A program made the translations under genes and the position numbers. A stretch of DNA of 64,000 nt from Sphingomonadales bacterium UBA2683 (lineage in GTDB: Bacteria > Pseudomonadota > Alphaproteobacteria > Sphingomonadales > Sphingomonadaceae): NCBI GenBank assembly GCA_002354635.1, contig DELZ01000005.1, forward strand, positions 62,001 through 126,000, read 5' to 3'. Shown here piece by piece: positions 57,632 through 64,000 of this stretch; position 1 is the first letter of the stretch; each line of letters opens with the position of its first letter. The notes under the pieces were generated by a model, which saw only the letters and a program-made list of their open reading frames with translations, ran no database searches and was not told where the DNA came from.

Positions 57632-58504
57632 CTATTGCGAAGCGGTGGTTGTCGTTCCGGACAGATCGCTCAGAAATTCCCGGACCCGTTTGGCGTTGAT
57701 CCCCAGATCGTGGACACCGGCGCGGCTCACCGAACGGACGTCGATGATGCTGGCGGCCCCGTTTTCCGCTGCGCGCGCTCGAATGACAATATCATCCTTG
57801 AACCGGAACAGCGAATAGGTGTCGGTGGCCTCCAGATTGCCCGCTGCCGGATCGATACCGATGATATCCCAGCCGCGGTCTTGTGCCAGTCTTTTCGCTT
57901 TCTCGATCACCTCGGCGACCGGTTGATCAATCCGGACCGAGCGAATATCCGGATAGGCGTCCTGATGCAGAGTGGCCCAGCGCTGGCGGGGGTTCATCCC
58001 GGCCATATCGCTGTCGTCTGCACCGGGAATTTTATCCCAATTGTCATCGCGCAGTCTGAGCCCCGTGAACTGCGGCGGATCGGCAAGGTCGGTGGTGATG
58101 TCGTGGATTGCAGGCAGGGTCAGCAAGGCATTGCCATAGGGAGCCAGAAAGGCGAGAAATCCGAGCGTTGCGGCCATACCCAGTCCGATCAGCGGCCAGC
58201 GGGTCTTGCGGCCCTTGCGCCGGTTCAGCAGGATGAAGGCAATGGCGAGGAGCAAAGCTGCAATTGCGACCAGGATGATCCATGGCACCGCGGCAACCCC
58301 GGCTTGCCGTTCCCACAGACCGATTCCGCTGCCTCCGGCGGCAATGACGAACGCCAGCGGGGAACCAACACCGAGCACCGCTATCAGCCACCCCTTCGGG
58401 TCGCGGCGCAGCGAGGCCAGTCTGGCCGGCTTGTCACCGGCAGTTGCCGGTGGAACATCGGTGGTGGATGGTTCGGATTTCTTATTCTGGTCCGTCACGC
58501 GCAA
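57632..58504 (-). CDS. DUF1499 domain-containing membrane protein
   Basis: 290 residues. Three hydrophobic segments (about 40-130) precede the DUF1499 domain (about 135-285) with IHDITTDLADPPQF, DDIVIRARA and IDVRSVSRAGVHDLGINAKRVREF. The domain is widespread in alphaproteobacteria but not characterised. It is convergent with the sugar dehydrogenase gene, whose stop lies 17 bases away, and divergent from the GNAT gene. Confidence 0.88.
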   Translation of the reverse strand: MRVTDQNKKSEPSTTDVPPATAGDKPARLASLRRDPKGWLIAVLGVGSPLAFVIAAGGSGIGLWERQAGVAAVPWIILVAIAALLLAIAFILLNRRKGRKTRWPLIGLGMAATLGFLAFLAPYGNALLTLPAIHDITTDLADPPQFTGLRLRDDNWDKIPGADDSDMAGMNPRQRWATLHQDAYPDIRSVRIDQPVAEVIEKAKRLAQDRGWDIIGIDPAAGNLEATDTYSLFRFKDDIVIRARAAENGAASIIDVRSVSRAGVHDLGINAKRVREFLSDLSGTTTTASQ

Positions 58505-58627
58505 ACTCCCCTAGCGGATCAATCTTTTAGCTGGCACTCTGTCATCTTGCAATTGCAACCTATCCGGCTCGACTTTTGCACCAAAGCGGAGTAGCGCGCG
58601 CTTTTCCTGCAATATGAGACCAACGAC

Positions 58628-59140
58628 TTGACCAGCATCATTCCTCTCGCGGAAATTGATCCGCAACTCGTCGAAGCCCTTCTCGACTCTGCCTTTGGTA
58701 CGGATCGCCACGACCGCACCGCCTACCGGCTGCGCGAGGGTATGACCATGCTCGAAGGCTTGTCGCTGGCTGCGGTGGACCAGGAGAAACACGAGCTGCT
58801 CGGATCGATTCAATGCTGGCCGGTTGCCTTGACCGATGAACAGGGAAAGAAGCACCCGATGATCATGGTCGGTCCGGTGGCGGTCTACCCGGACTTTCAG
58901 CGCGAAGGTATCGGCCGGGCGATGATGGCGGCGCTGCTCCGGGAAATCCAGCCGGACGACCCCTTGCCCTTGGTCATGATCGGCGATCCGGAATATTATG
59001 AGCGGTTCTTCGGATTTACCGCAGAGGGAACCGCAGGATGGGCGTTGCCGGGGCCGTGGGAGCCATCACGGCTGCTGGTCCGCAGCAACCCGGCGCATCC
59101 CTTGCCGAAAACCGGAACGCTTGGCCCCTGGACACAATAG
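58628..59140 (+). CDS. GNAT-family N-acetyltransferase (YhbS-like)
   Basis: 170 residues. Acetyl-CoA motif: MVGPVAVYPDFQREGIGRAMMAALLREI; the following MIGDPEYYERFFGF is the YhbS-type continuation. The start is TTG at 58628. The substrate is unknown. It may lead the unit of DUF1285, NUDIX and cca genes, separated from the first by 47 bases. Confidence 0.87.
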   Translation: MTSIIPLAEIDPQLVEALLDSAFGTDRHDRTAYRLREGMTMLEGLSLAAVDQEKHELLGSIQCWPVALTDEQGKKHPMIMVGPVAVYPDFQREGIGRAMMAALLREIQPDDPLPLVMIGDPEYYERFFGFTAEGTAGWALPGPWEPSRLLVRSNPAHPLPKTGTLGPWTQ

Positions 59141-59187
59141 CGAGTCTAAAGCTTTACAGAGGTGGCGCCGGGCAATAGTCCGTTTGC

Positions 59188-59748
59188 ATGCCCTACACGC
59201 CACCACCCGAACTTGCCTCGCTTTCGATCGCGGAGATAGCCGAACTGGCGGCGGCGCAGAAGCTGCCGCCCGTCGATCAATGGGACCCGCAGGACAGCGG
59301 CGACAGCGAAATGCGGATTGCCGCAGACGGGACCTGGTACCATCAGGGCGACCCGATCCGGCGTCCGGCCATGGTGCGCGCCTTTTCCAGCATCTTGCGG
59401 CGGGAACCGGACGACAGCTATGCACTGGTCACGCCTTACCAGAAACTGGGCATCATCGTCGAGGATGCGCCGTTTGTGGCGGTGGAACTGGAGAGTGAAG
59501 GCAGCGGCGCGGAACGGACGCTGGCCTTTCGACTCAACACCGACCATCTGGTGGTCGCCGATGCCGATCATCCGCTGCGCTTTGGCACGGATAAACCGCA
59601 GCCCTATCTGCAGGTGCGTCGCGGTCTGGAGGCCGTATTGGCGCGGCCTGTCTATTATCAGCTGGTAGAGCTGGCACTGGAAGAAGACGGTGATCCCGTC
59701 GGAATCTGGTCGGCCGGCACCTTCTTCCCGATCGCGGGTGGCTCATGA
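59188..59748 (+). CDS. DUF1285 domain-containing protein
   Basis: 186 residues, consistent with the DUF1285 family: MRIAADGTWYHQGDPIRRPAMVRAFSSILRRE, YALVTPYQKLGIIVEDAPFVAVEL and YYQLVELALEE. The structure is a PH-like or beta-sandwich fold by family knowledge; the role is unknown. It overlaps the NUDIX gene by 4 bases (ATGA), and the two occur together with cca in many alphaproteobacteria. Confidence 0.9.
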   Translation: MPYTPPPELASLSIAEIAELAAAQKLPPVDQWDPQDSGDSEMRIAADGTWYHQGDPIRRPAMVRAFSSILRREPDDSYALVTPYQKLGIIVEDAPFVAVELESEGSGAERTLAFRLNTDHLVVADADHPLRFGTDKPQPYLQVRRGLEAVLARPVYYQLVELALEEDGDPVGIWSAGTFFPIAGGS

Positions 59749-60344
59749 CTTTGCGCGACCGGCTCGAAAAGGCGCTGGTGAAAGGGCATGAAAATGACCT
59801 CGACCACCTGCTCTATAACGAGCGCGACCATATCGATGATCTCAAGATTCTCCGGGATGCCGCGGTGCTGATCGCGGTGACCGACCGCCCCGATCCGGGC
59901 ATCATCTTCGTCCAGCGGCCCCAGCATATGCGCAACCATCCCGGACAGGTGGCCTTTCCCGGCGGCAAGATCGATCCGGGTGACCGGGATCCGATCGATG
60001 CCGCGCTGCGCGAAGCCCATGAGGAGGTTGCGCTGGACCGGACGCATGTCGACATTATCGGTATGACCGACACTTTTCAGTCCGGCAGCGGCTACAATAT
60101 CCAGCCGGTGCTGAGCGTCATCCCGCCCGACCTGCCTTTTGTCGCTGATCCTTCGGAAGTGGAAAGCTGGTTCGAAGCACCACTCGATTTCCTGCTCGAT
60201 CCCAGGAATCGCACCGTCCACGAAGGGACATGGAACGGGCGCAAGCGGCATTATTATGAAATCTACTGGCAGGATTATCGAATCTGGGGAATTACCGCCG
60301 GGATTTTGAACAATCTGGGAAAGAGGCTGGGTTGGGAACCATGA
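59745..60344 (+). CDS. CoA pyrophosphatase (NUDIX hydrolase, NudL-like)
   Basis: 199 residues. The NUDIX box runs GGKIDPGDRDPIDAALREAHEEVAL, preceded by the coenzyme-A-specific stretch MRNHPGQVAFPGG that marks UPF0035/NudL enzymes. These split CoA and its derivatives to 3',5'-ADP and phosphopantetheine. Start and end overlap the neighbouring genes by 4 bases each, so DUF1285, NUDIX and cca are translationally coupled. Confidence 0.93.
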   Translation: MTLRDRLEKALVKGHENDLDHLLYNERDHIDDLKILRDAAVLIAVTDRPDPGIIFVQRPQHMRNHPGQVAFPGGKIDPGDRDPIDAALREAHEEVALDRTHVDIIGMTDTFQSGSGYNIQPVLSVIPPDLPFVADPSEVESWFEAPLDFLLDPRNRTVHEGTWNGRKRHYYEIYWQDYRIWGITAGILNNLGKRLGWEP

Positions 60345-61570
60345 AATTACCCCCGTCAGAATGGATCGAACGACGCGGCCTTGCAGCGCTGATCGCGGCA
60401 CTGGATGGCAAGGCGCGCTTCGTCGGCGGTGCGGTTCGTGACAGCCTGCTGGGAGTCACGGTCAAGGATGTGGACATCGCCACACCGCTGCTGCCCCGGG
60501 ATGTGATGGAGCGGCTCAAGGCGGCGTCTATCAAGGTGGTACCGACCGGCATCGACCATGGTACGGTGACCGCCGTGCTGCCCGACGGCCCGGTCGAAAT
60601 CACGACGCTGCGCCGCGACGTGTCCACCGACGGCCGGCGCGCGACCGTCGCTTTCAGCGAAAACTGGCGGGAAGACGCGGCCCGGCGCGACTTCACCATC
60701 AACGCACTTTTCGCCGATCCCGAAACACTGGAGATCTCCGACTATTTCGGTGGCCTGACAGATCTCGAACAGCGCCAGATCCGCTTCATCGGTTCGGCAG
60801 CGGAACGGATCGCCGAAGACCATCTGCGGATCATGCGCTATTTCCGCTTTCTGGCCCGTTTCGGGCTTCATGACCTGGAACCGGAAGCCTTCCGGGCCTG
60901 CGTCGAGGCGGCCCCGAAGCTGGAGCTGCTGTCCCGGGAAAGGGTTGCGGACGAGCTGCTGAAACTGCTCGCGACCGACGATCCGCGTCTGGCCGTTGGC
61001 AAGATGCTGGACACCGGAATTTTTGACCATATCATCGCCGATACGGACGAGCTGGCGTCTGTCCTGTTGGACCGGCTGGTCGACCGCGAGCAGGTGCATG
61101 CCATTGTGCCCGGCGCGGTGCGGCGTCTGGTCGCCCTGTTGCCCAAACAGAGGGATCAGGCCGGCGCCGTTGCCAAGAGCCTGAAGCTCTCGAAAAAACT
61201 GCAACGGGCGATTGCCGAGCGCTTGCCTACTCTGACCGACGACCAGACCGGGCCTGGCGCTGATCTGTTTCAGGGCGAGAATGACATCCGTGCGCTTGCC
61301 TATCGCACCAGCGTCGAGGCGGCCCGCGATGTTGCCCTGCTGTTCGTCGATGATGAATCGCTGTCCGACATGCTGAGCCGGTTGAAAGGCTGGCAATCGC
61401 CGCATTTCCCGCTGACCGGTGGCGACTTGATCGAACGCGGCCTCAAGCCCGGCCCGATCGTTGCACGGACCCTGGCGACCATCGAACAGGCATGGATCGA
61501 TAATGGTTTCCCGGATGAAAAATGGCTGGCAAATTATGTTGATGGTCTTGATTTCACCCCCGGGACATGA
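60341..61570 (+). CDS. cca: CCA tRNA nucleotidyltransferase
   Basis: 409 residues from ATG at 60341. The head domain has FVGGAVRDSLLG and the catalytic aspartates in VKDVDIATPLLP; the RRD-type motif is WREDAARRDFTINALFADP, and ADP-ribose-like EDHLRIMRYFRFLARFG follows. The enzyme adds or repairs the 3' CCA of tRNAs. The ATG overlaps the NUDIX stop (ATGA). The tRNA genes in this window encode their CCA, so the repair role is the likelier one here. Confidence 0.95.
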   Translation: MKLPPSEWIERRGLAALIAALDGKARFVGGAVRDSLLGVTVKDVDIATPLLPRDVMERLKAASIKVVPTGIDHGTVTAVLPDGPVEITTLRRDVSTDGRRATVAFSENWREDAARRDFTINALFADPETLEISDYFGGLTDLEQRQIRFIGSAAERIAEDHLRIMRYFRFLARFGLHDLEPEAFRACVEAAPKLELLSRERVADELLKLLATDDPRLAVGKMLDTGIFDHIIADTDELASVLLDRLVDREQVHAIVPGAVRRLVALLPKQRDQAGAVAKSLKLSKKLQRAIAERLPTLTDDQTGPGADLFQGENDIRALAYRTSVEAARDVALLFVDDESLSDMLSRLKGWQSPHFPLTGGDLIERGLKPGPIVARTLATIEQAWIDNGFPDEKWLANYVDGLDFTPGT

Positions 61571-61648
61571 GCAAAGTCTGGTAGAGACAGAAATAGAATT
61601 TGCTCGGGCTGCGCGCCCGATCAGGCAATAATAAAAGAGAGGCAAGAG

Positions 61649-63604
<1,956 letters not shown>

Positions 63605-63613
63605 CGGTGTAAC

Positions 63614-63694
63614 TGTGCTCCGCACTCGATGCGGAGCTCTGGCGGCGAGAATTGCTGTCTTCAGCGCAGGGCTCCGCATCAAGTGCGGAGCACA
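63614..63694. repeat. inverted repeat, 24-base arms, after acs
   Basis: Arms at 63614-63637 and 63671-63694 are reverse complements with one mismatch. Each arm is itself a near palindrome (CTCCGCA ... TGCGGAG). This is the form of short sphingomonad intergenic repeats; it may also fold at the end of the acs message. Confidence 0.8.
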
Positions 63695-63700
63695 GGTGTG

Positions 63701-63774
63701 CCTGCGCAGGCAGGCATCCATCTCCCGTTGGTTCCGCTTGGCGCACCCGGGAGATGGGCCCCTGCCTGCGCAGG
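63701..63774. repeat. inverted repeat with CCTGCGCAGG core
   Basis: Arms at 63701-63727 and 63748-63774 (27 bases) match as reverse complements apart from three central mismatches; both include CCTGCGCAGGCAGG and ATCTCCCG. CCTGCGCAGG is itself a palindrome. The 20 bases between are CG-rich. Confidence 0.8.
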
Positions 63775-63790
63775 GGCACGCAAGCCTTAA

Positions 63791-64000
63791 CTACCCTTCA
63801 AAACCCACAAACACCGCCGCCTCATCAACCGACTTGCGCGTCGACACCACGGCGTTGGCCGGGAAATCTTCGTCCGGCCAGCCCAGCGCGATGCTCTTCA
63901 TGATCACCTGGTCATCGGCGATTCCGGCATGTTCGCGGACAACCGGCGACTGCATGATGCCCTGGCTGTTGATCACCGTGCCGAGACCGCGGGACCAGGC
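63791..64000 (-). CDS. nitroreductase family protein, 3' part only
   Basis: The gene runs off the window on the right, so only about 70 C-terminal residues are seen. They include INSQGIMQSPVVREHAGIADDQVIMKSIALGWPDEDFPANAVV, which matches the end of FMN-dependent nitroreductases (PnbA/NfsB-like), where the final GWP-type motif is common. The stop is at 63791. The substrate and start cannot be judged. Confidence 0.8.
   Translation of the reverse strand, partial: AWSRGLGTVINSQGIMQSPVVREHAGIADDQVIMKSIALGWPDEDFPANAVVSTRKSVDEAAVFVGFEG

Overview
The window is a chromosomal segment of an alphaproteobacterium, most likely a sphingomonad of the Sphingopyxis / Sphingorhabdus / Parasphingorhabdus kind. 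The case rests on gene content: a PhyR-NepR-EcfG general stress module, a one-cysteine DksA, a class II DAHP synthase, a tonB-exbB-exbD-exbD operon, hom and glpX side by side, and short GC-rich palindromic repeats typical of sphingomonad intergenic DNA. Coding density is high. I see no prophage, insertion sequence, integrase or CRISPR array. The assignment is by eye and not backed by a search.

Layout. 0.2-5.5 kb: dksA-like gene, PilZ protein, alpha-methylacyl-CoA racemase, and a minus-strand operon of a DUF2891 lipoprotein, a LytS-type kinase and a LytTR regulator. 5.6-10.2 kb: MATE pump, SleB-like wall hydrolase, class II DAHP synthase with a small membrane protein. 10.2-16 kb: OmpR-type regulator with a changed phospho-site, tRNA-Gln, ilvE divergent from marR, a methyltransferase, then ybjN-, ubiK- and tspO-like genes. 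16-21 kb: ABC exporter and the TonB/ExbB/ExbD energy-transduction operon. 21-29.4 kb: hom, glpX, a lipoprotein hydrolase, a UDG-like protein, a flavodoxin, recJ and tRNA-Glu. 29.7-37.2 kb: a fatty-acid oxidation block (acyl-CoA dehydrogenase, fused enoyl-CoA hydratase/3-hydroxyacyl-CoA dehydrogenase, acyl-CoA ligase, TesB thioesterase, thiolase). 37-40 kb: NRDE protein, a shortened Pal-like protein, YetF-like and hemerythrin proteins.

40.1-54.1 kb is the most interesting stretch: a general-stress-response island. It holds phyR and nepR-ecfG, an HWE-type sensor kinase joined to a Crp/Fnr regulator, a BLUF blue-light sensor, two MscS channels (one with a BON domain), a PLD-family enzyme with a separate PLDc_N peptide, DUF883, DUF2383, DUF202, DUF2254 and PNPOx-like proteins and several tiny proteins. 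I read eight EcfG-type promoters (GGAAC, 16-17 bases, then a GT-containing -10) directly upstream of genes here, including phyR. The regulator and a good part of its probable regulon therefore sit together. One site precedes an acidic 75-residue lipoprotein and another a 71-residue hydrophilic protein, neither of known function.

54.3-64 kb is mostly housekeeping: tag, an ICMT-like methyltransferase, a PQQ-type sugar dehydrogenase, DUF1499, a GNAT, then a coupled run of DUF1285, CoA-pyrophosphatase NUDIX and cca, followed by acs, a pair of inverted repeats and the 3' part of a nitroreductase gene cut by the window edge.
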